In this document: piece after piece, positions 1 to 5,988 of the stretch | Layout: every line of letters starts with the position of its first letter | Position numbering within the stretch: position 1 is the stretch's first letter | Source: SZUA-430 sp044375275 | GTDB taxonomy: Bacteria; Pseudomonadota; Alphaproteobacteria; Micropepsales; Micropepsaceae | Direction: 5' to 3' | Length of the DNA stretch: 22,054 nt | NCBI GenBank assembly: GCA_044375275.1 | Contig: JBILMZ010000025.1 | Coordinates: 1-22,054 of the forward strand | Position numbers and translations under genes: made by a program | The notes under the pieces: model-generated | Database searches by the model: none | Seen by the model: the letters and a program-made list of their open reading frames with translations, nothing else | Told to the model about the DNA's origin: nothing

Positions 1-165
1 GGCCGTCGGCAGGTGTTTGGGGTCGCTATTGATCGCATACCCGAAAAGGATCAGCTGCATCACGGGAATGCCGATGATCATCCCGAAGGTGAGCCGGTCG
101 CGACGCATCTGAACCAGTTCCTTCAGGAACACGGCCACGATTCGCGCAATCGAAATGCGATCCAT
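1..165 (-). CDS. ABC-2 type transporter permease, N-terminal part (cut by window edge)
   Basis: The 55 codons visible are the N-terminus of an ABC-2 family permease of the YbhS/YbhR/DrrB kind, the inner-membrane channel of an export pump. Residues 1-25 form a charged cytoplasmic segment (KELVQMRRDR), followed by the start of the first transmembrane helix (FGMIIGIPVMQLILFGYAI) and the sequence NSDPKHLPTA. The motif 'F.KE..Q.RRDRLTF...' followed by 'P..QL..FGYAI' is characteristic of this family. The ATG lies 5 bases after the stop of the ATPase gene, and the ribosome binding site AGGGTGAG overlaps that stop, so the two genes are translationally coupled. The rest of the protein, including the periplasmic domain and remaining helices, lies outside the window. 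E. coli has two permeases in this operon (ybhS, ybhR); whether a second follows here cannot be seen. Confidence 0.9.
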   Translation of the reverse strand, partial: MDRISIARIVAVFLKELVQMRRDRLTFGMIIGIPVMQLILFGYAINSDPKHLPTA

Positions 166-170
166 GCGGC

Positions 171-1100
171 TCACCCTGTGGTCTGGGCGCGATAGGGCGC
201 CATCAGGTGGATGAACACGTCTTCAAGCCCGGGACGCGACTTGTTCCATCGATAGCCTGCGCGCTGCGCGTGGGACGCGGCAAGCGCATCAAGCGCGGCT
301 TCGTCGGTGCCCGACACGTGCAGCATGGAACCAAAGACCGACACCTGGCTGATGTCGCTGCGTCCCTCGAGTTCCCGCGCCAGAGAACGAACGTCATCGC
401 CAGAAACCGTCCATGTCGTCAGCCCTGCATGCGAGATCACTTCATCGACAGTCCCCCGGGCCAGAACCGTTCCATAGGCGAGATAGACGATCCTGTCACA
501 GCGTTCGGCTTCATCCATGTAGTGGGTGGACACGAGCACGGTCAGGCCCTGGCCCGCCAGCACATGGATCTCATCCCAGAAGTCCCGGCGCGCCTGCGGA
601 TCAACGCCCGCGGTGGGCTCGTCGAGCAGCAGCAGTTGCGGGCGATGGAGGATGCAGGCGGCAAGTGCCAGCCGTTGCTTCCAGCCTCCCGACAGCTGTC
701 CTGCAAGCTGGTTCTGCCGTTTCGTCAGGCCGAGGCGTTCGATGGCCGCATCAACGGCCGTGCGCCTGTCCTTCATTTCATAGACCCGCGCCACAAAGTC
801 CAGGTTCTCCCGGATCGAGAGATCCTCGTAGAAGGAGAAGCGCTGGGTCATGTAGCCGACATTGCGCTTGATCTGCTCGGTCTCGCGGATGATGTCGTAT
901 CCAAGGCACGATCCGCTGCCGCTGTCGGGCAACAGAAGGCCGCACAGCAAGCGAATGGTTGTCGTCTTGCCGCTGCCGTTGGGCCCGAGGAAGCCCCAGA
1001 CCTGGCCGCGCGGCACCTGGATGGCGAAGACGTTGACGACCTTCCGGCCGGAAAAGCTCTTGGTCAGTCCCGTGACGTCGATCGCAAGTGCCGCGGTCAC
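171..1100 (-). CDS. ABC transporter ATP-binding protein (YbhF/DrrA-like export pump)
   Basis: A 309-residue cytoplasmic ATPase that should power the adjacent permease. Walker A is GPNGSGKT at residues 39-46, the Q-loop Gln is at 86 (GYMTQ), the signature LSGGWKQR is at 136-143, Walker B with catalytic Glu is LLLLDEP at 156-162, the D-loop follows (AGVD), and the switch His is at 193 (STHYMDEAE). A C-terminal extension of about 90 residues ends in GLEDVFIHLM, a common ending in CcmA/YbhF-type ATPases. There is only one nucleotide-binding domain, whereas E. coli YbhF has two in tandem, so this pump probably uses a homodimer. The start is GTG, overlapping the adaptor's TGA by 4 bases (GTGA). It sits in a TetR-adaptor-ATPase-permease operon. 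Confidence 0.93.
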   Translation of the reverse strand: MTAALAIDVTGLTKSFSGRKVVNVFAIQVPRGQVWGFLGPNGSGKTTTIRLLCGLLLPDSGSGSCLGYDIIRETEQIKRNVGYMTQRFSFYEDLSIRENLDFVARVYEMKDRRTAVDAAIERLGLTKRQNQLAGQLSGGWKQRLALAACILHRPQLLLLDEPTAGVDPQARRDFWDEIHVLAGQGLTVLVSTHYMDEAERCDRIVYLAYGTVLARGTVDEVISHAGLTTWTVSGDDVRSLARELEGRSDISQVSVFGSMLHVSGTDEAALDALAASHAQRAGYRWNKSRPGLEDVFIHLMAPYRAQTTG

Positions 1101-2041
1101 GGCAGCACCACGTCGACGGGCTGGCCCGGGCTCAGGTGGACACCCGCGACCGGTTTGGCTTCAACCAGCCAGACAAGCTTCTCGCGCGCACCAACGCTGT
1201 AGATGACGGGCGGGGTGTATTCGGCGGTGGTCGACAGGTAGGAGATCTTCGCCTTGAGACCGTCCGGGCAGCCGTCGCAGCGCACGGTCACGCTGGCACC
1301 CGGCTTGATCCGGGCGCGCAGGGCCTCCGGCACGAAGAAGCGCAGGCGGATATTGCCGGGCGGAAGGATCTGGACGACAGCGCCGCCGGGCGGAACGAAC
1401 TCGCCGGCATTGCGATACGTATCCTGTACGCGCCCGCTGACTTTCGAATGGATGCGCCGTTGCTGAAGCAGATACTCGGCGCGGGAGAGGCTGGCCTGTG
1501 CCGATTGAAGGACTGCACGCGCCGCAGTGACCTCGTCATCGCGCGCGCCTTTGCCGGCAAGGGAAAGATTGGCCTGCGCCTGTCGCACTTCTTCCCGCGC
1601 GGCTTCAACCTGTGACTTGCGGATGTCGAGGAAGCTTTGCGACACGAACTGCGTGTCACGCAGCGTGCGCGCCCGCCCATACTCCGCTTCTGCCAGCGTC
1701 TGCGCAGCCGTGGCGCGCCTGACCGCAGCCTCCAGCGCGTTCAGCTCATCCGGACGGCGCCCCTTCTGCAGGTTATGGAGTTGCGCCTTGGCCTGCAGCA
1801 CGGAAGCCGCGGCCTGGTTCCGCTGTGCCACCTGCACATCGGCATCCAGCGTGAACAGGGGATCACCGGCCTTCACCGTCTTGCCGCGTTCAGTGAGCAC
1901 TTCGGTGAGCCAGCCACCTTCGGGCGCGGCGATACTCACATATTCGCCTTCGACATAGCCGTTGGCGACGTGCTCGCGCTCTGCACTGCAGGCCGTGAGC
2001 AGCAGCGCCGCCAATCCGGCCATCACCAGGACACGCCTCAT
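1097..2041 (-). CDS. HlyD-family periplasmic adaptor lipoprotein (YbhG-like)
   Basis: A 314-residue membrane fusion protein that would bridge the inner-membrane ABC pump to an outer-membrane channel. A lipoprotein signal peptide is visible: MRR, a hydrophobic stretch, then lipobox LTAC with the lipidated Cys at 18. The first half of the lipoyl/barrel-sandwich domain is around residues 28-68 (GYVEGEYVSIAAPEGG.. and VKAGDPLFTLD). A long Ala/Gln/Arg-rich coiled-coil hairpin spans roughly 70-195, with the second lipoyl half (VSGRVQDTYRNAGEFVPPG) at 201-219 and a beta-barrel domain at the C-terminus. E. coli YbhG (about 330 aa) has the same domain order, although its N-terminal processing differs. 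The start overlaps the TetR stop (ATGA), and the end overlaps the ATPase start. The substrate is not evident from sequence. Confidence 0.92.
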   Translation of the reverse strand: MRRVLVMAGLAALLLTACSAEREHVANGYVEGEYVSIAAPEGGWLTEVLTERGKTVKAGDPLFTLDADVQVAQRNQAAASVLQAKAQLHNLQKGRRPDELNALEAAVRRATAAQTLAEAEYGRARTLRDTQFVSQSFLDIRKSQVEAAREEVRQAQANLSLAGKGARDDEVTAARAVLQSAQASLSRAEYLLQQRRIHSKVSGRVQDTYRNAGEFVPPGGAVVQILPPGNIRLRFFVPEALRARIKPGASVTVRCDGCPDGLKAKISYLSTTAEYTPPVIYSVGAREKLVWLVEAKPVAGVHLSPGQPVDVVLP

Positions 2042-2676
2042 GACCCACTATCCTTTCTGATGCCGCGCATGAACATGCGGATGTGCTGTTCGACGAAGCC
2101 TGCGTCCGGAAAAGTCGCCTCGTTCTCGCGTTGGAACGTTGTCTTCCAGATTGCGGTGAAGAGCAGGGGGGCCACCGCGGCATACGCCGCCTGAAGCGGA
2201 TCGACCGGCATGAACACGCCGCGCTTCACGCCGGCCTCGATGATGGCTGCGAGCTGGGTGACAGCGGGTTCGATCACGTTGTTGCGGTAAATGTCGGCGA
2301 GCCTGGGAAAGCGACCGGCTGCCGCGATGACGAGGCGGGGAAACCGCGACAGGCGCTCATCCCGGATGAACGTTCCCGCAAGCTGCAGGAAGCGCTCGAG
2401 CAGCATCTCGGGCGGCTGGTCCGGGTCGTTTGTCACTTGCTGGAGCAGGGCGAGGTTGGCCTGGGGCACGCTGCGCACGAGCGCGTCGAACACGTCTTCC
2501 TTGCTGTGGAAGTAGAGGTAGATCGTCCCCTTCGTCACCCCCGCGCGTGCCGCGATGTCCTCGAGGCGCGCGGCTTCAAAGCCTTTCTCGAAGAACTCCA
2601 AAAGGGCGGCATCCAGCAGCTCGGCGGGCCTGGAATCCTTGCGTCTCTGCCAGCGTTGGGACTTTTGCGTGCTCAC
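2038..2676 (-). CDS. TetR/AcrR-family transcriptional regulator, first gene of the efflux operon
   Basis: A 212-residue DNA-binding repressor. Residues 15-65 carry the TetR N-terminal domain: a helix (AELLDAALLEFFEKGFEAARL), then the helix-turn-helix DIAARAGVTKGTIYLYF around 40-56, then HSKEDVFDALV. The C-terminal ligand/dimerisation half is variable and resembles the TetR_C family found with YbhG/YbhF-type pumps (CecR in E. coli). The start is GTG. It overlaps the adaptor gene by 4 bases (ATGA), making regulator and pump one operon. A 22-bp palindrome just upstream of the start suggests that it represses its own operon and is relieved by a pump substrate; this is inferred from the family's usual mode of action. 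The inducer is unknown. Confidence 0.93.
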   Translation of the reverse strand: MSTQKSQRWQRRKDSRPAELLDAALLEFFEKGFEAARLEDIAARAGVTKGTIYLYFHSKEDVFDALVRSVPQANLALLQQVTNDPDQPPEMLLERFLQLAGTFIRDERLSRFPRLVIAAAGRFPRLADIYRNNVIEPAVTQLAAIIEAGVKRGVFMPVDPLQAAYAAVAPLLFTAIWKTTFQRENEATFPDAGFVEQHIRMFMRGIRKDSGS

Positions 2677-2686
2677 GACCGTCTCA

Positions 2687-2708
2687 TTAATAACTGACTG
2701 GTCATTAA
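2687..2708. promoter_or_regulatory. Candidate TetR operator (TTAATAAC-N6-GTCATTAA)
   Basis: Half-sites TTAATAAC and GTCATTAA (reverse complement TTAATGAC) match at 7 of 8 positions around a 6-base centre, giving a 22-bp imperfect palindrome. It lies 11-32 bases upstream of the TetR GTG start, where a bound dimer would block transcription of the efflux operon. The AT-rich symmetry stands out in GC-rich DNA. Size and position fit TetR-family operators; binding is inferred. Confidence 0.5.
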
Positions 2709-2851
2709 GTACTATGTCGCGGCGTCGTGAACAAGATTAACAACTGAATAATCTGAAGCTTTGGGTAACGGATTGAAATCGTTAGCTATTTTTGTGGCGG
2801 AAATCTGACATGCGCGCTGTGCAGACCTCTCATGCACCCAGTGCAGTTGAT

Positions 2852-2878
2852 TTGTCAGTATTGCAAACTACATACTAG
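2852..2878 (+). promoter_or_regulatory. Possible promoter for the small-ORF pair
   Basis: TTGTCA (2852-2857, 5/6 to the -35 consensus) is followed by CATACTAG (2871-2878). The spacing is shorter than the 17 bases of E. coli promoters but compatible with alphaproteobacterial sigma-70 promoters of the TTGACGS-N10-14-GCTANAWC type. It would give a leader of roughly 60 bases before the first small ORF. This is a weak call. The rest of the 2677-2944 intergenic region holds only the TetR operator and no further gene that I can support. Confidence 0.3.
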
Positions 2879-2944
2879 TGACCAGAGCAGGAAAGAACGG
2901 GCCCCCGCCAGACCAGGCAGGCCCCCACAGAAGGAGAGAAAGCC

Positions 2945-3040
2945 ATGAAACTGACGACCGTGATGATCGAGTGGTCCGCAATTGCGATCGCCCTCTACAC
3001 GATGATCGCCGTGGCTAGCCCCGCCCTCGGCACCAATTAA
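2945..3040 (+). CDS. Small hydrophobic protein, 31 aa, first of a tandem pair
   Basis: I do not recognise this gene. It is a 31-codon ORF with a strong ribosome binding site (AAGGAG at 2931-2936, 8 bases before ATG). After MKLTTVMIEW comes a hydrophobic stretch, SAIAIALYTMIAVASPALG, long enough for one membrane-spanning helix, ending in GTN. Third codon positions are almost all G or C, as in the neighbouring genes. The stretch SAI.I.....I.V.S recurs in the next small ORF, so the two look like diverged duplicates. They lie 46 bases apart in the same orientation and end at one shared hairpin, suggesting a single short transcript. Possible roles include a single-helix membrane microprotein, a regulatory subunit, a toxin of the small membrane type or a leader peptide; nothing here decides among them. 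Confidence 0.6.
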   Translation: MKLTTVMIEWSAIAIALYTMIAVASPALGTN

Positions 3041-3086
3041 TCCCCGAACCAGAACCCGACCCGGACCTTAAAGAAGGAATTCCACC

Positions 3087-3170
3087 ATGACCGCACTGAC
3101 CTTTGTCATCCAGCTTTCAGCCATCGTCATCTCGACACTGTTCGCGATCTCGGTGCTGAGCATCGGCTGA
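3087..3170 (+). CDS. Small hydrophobic protein, 27 aa, second of a tandem pair
   Basis: This 27-codon ORF has no recognised family. AAGGAA (3074-3079) stands 7 bases before the ATG. Almost the whole peptide is hydrophobic: MTALTFVIQL, then SAIVISTLFAISVLS, then IG, which fits one transmembrane helix with almost no soluble part. Aligned to its upstream neighbour at SAI, 7 of 15 positions are identical (S, A, I, I, I, V, S). A perfect 9-bp hairpin starts 8 bases after the stop, as expected for the last gene of a short transcript. Its brevity means it could be a chance ORF, but the RBS, its resemblance to the ORF before it and the terminator argue for a real gene. Confidence 0.58.
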   Translation: MTALTFVIQLSAIVISTLFAISVLSIG

Positions 3171-3177
3171 ACGACCT

Positions 3178-3201
3178 GAAAGGCCCCGACCAGGGCCTTT
3201 C
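3178..3201. terminator. Hairpin terminator between convergent units
   Basis: GAAAGGCCC (3178-3186), a 6-base loop, and GGGCCTTTC (3193-3201) form a perfect 9-bp stem whose ends are AAA/TTT. It sits 8 bases past the second small ORF and 10 bases past the stop of the convergent TusA-like gene, so it can serve both strands. There is no long T tract, so termination efficiency is uncertain. Confidence 0.65.
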
Positions 3202-3210
3202 AAGGACTGC

Positions 3211-3480
3211 TCAAGGGGGCCCGCGGCGAATGAGAAGCCGTCGGGCCCCTTTCTCGTTCACGGCTTCATCCAGAACGATGTGACCCTCGCTCTGGCACAG
3301 ATGCCGGAGGTCAAGCGGCGCCAGTGCGTCTGTCACGGTGACGGCAATCAGCGCGCCCTCGATGCTGCGCCGCAGCGCACGGCGCGTGAACAGGGCGGGC
3401 ATTGGACACTTCAAACCCGTGAGATCAACCTCTTCGGCGTCTGCCCACATCCGCTGAACTTCTCCGGCAGCAAATTCCAT
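3211..3480 (-). CDS. TusA/SirA-family sulfurtransferase-like protein
   Basis: An 89-residue protein of the TusA/YedF/SirA fold. The defining motif is present: VDLTGLKCPMPAL at residues 18-30, with the sulfur-carrying Cys at 25 in CPMP, followed by the helix TRRALRRSI and the two-strand/helix core (GALIAVTVTDALAPLDLRHLC..EGH). Known members relay persulfide sulfur, for example for tRNA 2-thiouridine, or take part in sulfur or molybdenum-cofactor metabolism; which applies here cannot be told. The ORF could extend 24 codons upstream to 3552, but I chose the ATG at 3480 because the extra residues do not resemble the family, whose N-terminus is short. It diverges from the acyl-CoA synthetase gene with an 82-base gap and converges on the small-ORF unit. 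Confidence 0.82.
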   Translation of the reverse strand: MEFAAGEVQRMWADAEEVDLTGLKCPMPALFTRRALRRSIEGALIAVTVTDALAPLDLRHLCQSEGHIVLDEAVNEKGARRLLIRRGPP

Positions 3481-3562
3481 AGTTTCCGCGATCCCGACTT
3501 GACCATTTGCCGTGCCACCACGTAAGTCGATTTGGCACTGAAATGGCAACACAAACAGCGGG

Positions 3563-5362
3563 ATGCATCACTTGGCAGGCTTGTTCGGAAAGATTGCACG
3601 CGAAGTTCGTCTGGTCTCGAACATGGCCGGCCTGCTGGGTCGCATCGGGAAGATCAAGCCGGATTCGCCCCACACGGTGGCTGACATCCTGGAGCGCTGG
3701 GCCAGGGATCGCCCGGACAACGTCTCGATCGTGTTCGAGGACAAGACCTACACTTACCGGGACCTGGAAGAAAACGCGCGCCGCTACGCCCACTGGGCCC
3801 GCTCCCTGGGCCTCAAGCACGGCGACGTCGTGGCGCTGCTCATGGAAAACCGGCCGGAATACATCTTTGCCTGGAGCGGGTTGATCAAGCTGGGCGTGAC
3901 GGTCGCCCTCATCAACACGAACCTGCGTGAACGCGCACTCGCGCACAGCCTCACCATTTCAGGCGCGAAGCATGTCGTGCTGGGCAGCGAACTCGCGGAC
4001 AACTACGCAACCGCGCTCGATGACCTCGCCGAGAAGCCAACCGTCTGGGCAACGGGCGGCAGGGTTCAGGGTTCCAATGACCTGGACCAGACACTGGCGC
4101 AGCAACCGGTGACGGCATTGCCTGCAGACATCCGCGCGGCCATGAAGGCGCGCGACAAGTGCTTCTACATCTACACGTCAGGCACGACTGGTCTGCCCAA
4201 GGCGGCGAACATGAGCCACCAGCGCATCCAGACCATGATGCACAGCTTCGCCATCGCAATGCGCTCGACCGAGAAGGACCGCATGTATGTCGTGCTGCCG
4301 CTCTATCACTCGGCCGGCGGCGTGTGCGCCATCGGATCGACGCTGACCGTCGGCGGTTCTGTCATCCTCAAGCGCAAGTTCTCGACCACGCAGTTCTGGG
4401 AAGACTGCGTGAAGTACCAGGCCACGCAGTTCCAGTACATCGGCGAACTCTGCCGTTACCTGCTGAACGCGCCGCCTCATCCCCTTGAGCGCAAGCACAG
4501 CCTGCGCGTCGTGATGGGCAACGGACTTCGCCCTGAAATCTGGCCTGCCTTCCAGGACCGCTTTTCCATTCCCTGGGTGATCGAATTCTACGGCGCAACC
4601 GAAGGCAACGTCGCGCTGGTGAATGCCGACGGCAAGGTTGGTGCGATCGGCCGTGTGCCAGACTACATGCGCAACGTCATCAAGACGCGCCTTGTGCGCT
4701 TCGATATCGAGCACGAGGCACCGATCCGCACCGCCCAGGGCTTCTGCACGGAATGTGCCCCTGACGAAGTGGGCGAGGCTATCGGCAAGATCGATGATCA
4801 GCGTGGCCGTTTCGAAGGTTACTCAAAGGGTGCCGACACGGAGAAGAAGATCCTGCGCGACGTCTTCGAAAAGGGCGATGCCTGGTTCCGCACCGGCGAC
4901 CTGCTGCGGCGCGACGCCGAGGGTTACTTCTACTTCGTCGACCGTATCGGTGACACGTTCCGCTGGAAGGGCGAAAACGTGGCGACATCCGAAGTGGCCG
5001 AAGCCATCTCCGTGTTCCCGGGCGTGAAGGAAGCCAATGTCTACGGCGTGAAGGTTCCCGGCACGGACGGCCGCGCCGGGATGGTGTCCATGGTGGCAGC
5101 GCCGGACATCGACCTGCTTGTGTTCAAGTCCCATCTGGAACGCAACCTGCCAGCCTATGCCCGTCCGATCTTCGTGCGCCTGCAGAAGGAGATGGAAGTC
5201 ACCGGCACCTTCAAGCACCGCAAGGTGGAGCTCGTGAAGGAAGGCTATGATCCGGCAGCGGTAGGAGACCCGCTCTACTTCCTCGACCCCGTCACCTCAC
5301 AATATGTGAGCCTGACAAAAGAGCTGCACGACCGCATCAACGCCGGCGAGATCCGTCTTTGA
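3563..5362 (+). CDS. Long-/very-long-chain acyl-CoA synthetase (FATP type)
   Basis: A 599-residue ANL-superfamily ligase that activates fatty or similar carboxylic acids to CoA thioesters through an acyl-AMP intermediate. The P-loop-like AMP motif YTSGTTGLPKAA is at 204-215, EFYGATEGN at 341-349, the adenosine-binding GD at 445-446 (RTGDLL), and the hinge region FVDRIGDTFRWKGENV at 458-473. The wording 'RIGDTFRWKGENVAT.EV' marks the FATP/SLC27 and mycobacterial FadD6 branch rather than E. coli FadD. The N-terminus (GLFGKIAREVRLVSNMAGLLGRI) matches the amphipathic start usual in this branch, so the ATG at 3563 is preferred over the internal ATG at 3623. The RBS is weak. Its stop overlaps the next gene by 4 bases (TTGA), so a GNAT acetyltransferase is co-translated. 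The substrate range is unknown. Confidence 0.93.
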   Translation: MHHLAGLFGKIAREVRLVSNMAGLLGRIGKIKPDSPHTVADILERWARDRPDNVSIVFEDKTYTYRDLEENARRYAHWARSLGLKHGDVVALLMENRPEYIFAWSGLIKLGVTVALINTNLRERALAHSLTISGAKHVVLGSELADNYATALDDLAEKPTVWATGGRVQGSNDLDQTLAQQPVTALPADIRAAMKARDKCFYIYTSGTTGLPKAANMSHQRIQTMMHSFAIAMRSTEKDRMYVVLPLYHSAGGVCAIGSTLTVGGSVILKRKFSTTQFWEDCVKYQATQFQYIGELCRYLLNAPPHPLERKHSLRVVMGNGLRPEIWPAFQDRFSIPWVIEFYGATEGNVALVNADGKVGAIGRVPDYMRNVIKTRLVRFDIEHEAPIRTAQGFCTECAPDEVGEAIGKIDDQRGRFEGYSKGADTEKKILRDVFEKGDAWFRTGDLLRRDAEGYFYFVDRIGDTFRWKGENVATSEVAEAISVFPGVKEANVYGVKVPGTDGRAGMVSMVAAPDIDLLVFKSHLERNLPAYARPIFVRLQKEMEVTGTFKHRKVELVKEGYDPAAVGDPLYFLDPVTSQYVSLTKELHDRINAGEIRL

Positions 5363-5790
5363 CGGACGCCTACGAGTTCACGAGCGATGCATCCAAGGTT
5401 GATGTGTCGCTCGTGCATCGCTGGCTGAGCGAGGAGAGTTACTGGGCCAAGGGCATACCGTTGGAGATCGTGTCGCGCTCGATCAGCAATTCCCTTTGCT
5501 TCTCGATCCTGCATCCGGCCGAAGGGCAGGTCGGCTTCGCCCGCGTGATCACCGACCGCGCAACATTTGCCTATCTCGCCGACGTTTTCGTCCTCGCGCC
5601 ACATCGGGGCAAGGGTCTGTCAAAGCGCCTGATGACGTTCATTCAGGCGCATCCTGACCTGCAGGGCCTGCGCCGCTGGCTCCTCGCTACCCGCGATGCC
5701 CACGCGCTCTACGCACAGTTCGGCTTCGTCCCACCAGTCCCGGGCCGCCTCATGGAGCGCGTCAACCCGAAGGTCTACGAAGAGTTCTAG
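5359..5790 (+). CDS. GNAT-family N-acetyltransferase
   Basis: A 143-residue protein of the GCN5-related acetyltransferase fold, which transfers acetyl from acetyl-CoA to an amine. The acetyl-CoA pyrophosphate-binding motif A is visible as DVFVLAPHRGKGLSKRL at 75-91 (R/Q-x-x-G-x-G/A pattern in HRGKGL). The C-terminal motif ends in LYAQFGFVPP (117-126), typical of small stand-alone GNATs. The substrate could be a small molecule or a protein; nothing fixes it. I accept the TTG start at 5359 because it gives the 4-base overlap TTGA with the synthetase stop and a complete first strand/helix. Acetyltransferases next to acyl-CoA synthetases sometimes regulate the ligase by lysine acetylation (Pat/AcuA type); that link is only a possibility here. 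Confidence 0.87.
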   Translation: MTDAYEFTSDASKVDVSLVHRWLSEESYWAKGIPLEIVSRSISNSLCFSILHPAEGQVGFARVITDRATFAYLADVFVLAPHRGKGLSKRLMTFIQAHPDLQGLRRWLLATRDAHALYAQFGFVPPVPGRLMERVNPKVYEEF

Positions 5791-5807
5791 CGGCATCACA
5801 ATTTCAC

Positions 5808-5980
5808 TGTCATCCCGGCCGTTACACGAGCTCAACTGCGAAGCAGTTGATCGCGAGTGTTAGAGCCGGGACCCAGAGCCGCAGCTCAAACCGGAGCAAC
5901 TGTCAGCTCTGGGTCCCGGATCGCAAGCTTCGCAGCCGCTCTCCGTTGGAGAGCGGGCTCAGCTAGCGTCCGGGATGACA
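5808..5980. repeat. Composite palindromic intergenic repeat (REP-like), 173 bp
   Basis: The ends are perfect inverted copies of TGTCATCCCGG (5808-5818) and CCGGGATGACA (5970-5980). Nested inside are CCGGGACCCAGAGC (5866-5879) against GCTCTGGGTCCCGG (5906-5919), CAACTGC/GCAGTTG around GAA (5833-5849), and CGCTCTCC/GGAGAGCG around GTT (5937-5955). Elements with these outer and inner words are dispersed in many alphaproteobacterial genomes. It fills the gap between the convergent GNAT and flavin oxidoreductase genes, where it could also end transcription in both directions. It encodes no protein. Confidence 0.85.
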
Positions 5981-5988
5981 ATGTGAGC

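Noticed and set aside
207..1202. 331-codon open frame on the plus strand opposite the ABC ATPase
   Set aside because: It is antisense to a clear ABC ATPase and adaptor end, has no RBS or recognisable domain, and has the Arg/Gly/Ala-rich make-up typical of shadow frames in GC-rich DNA.
2881..2930. GGGCCCCC and AGGCCCCCA words in the leader of the small ORFs as a riboswitch or attenuator
   Set aside because: They form only a short direct repeat; I could not fold a convincing alternative hairpin or match a known riboswitch class.
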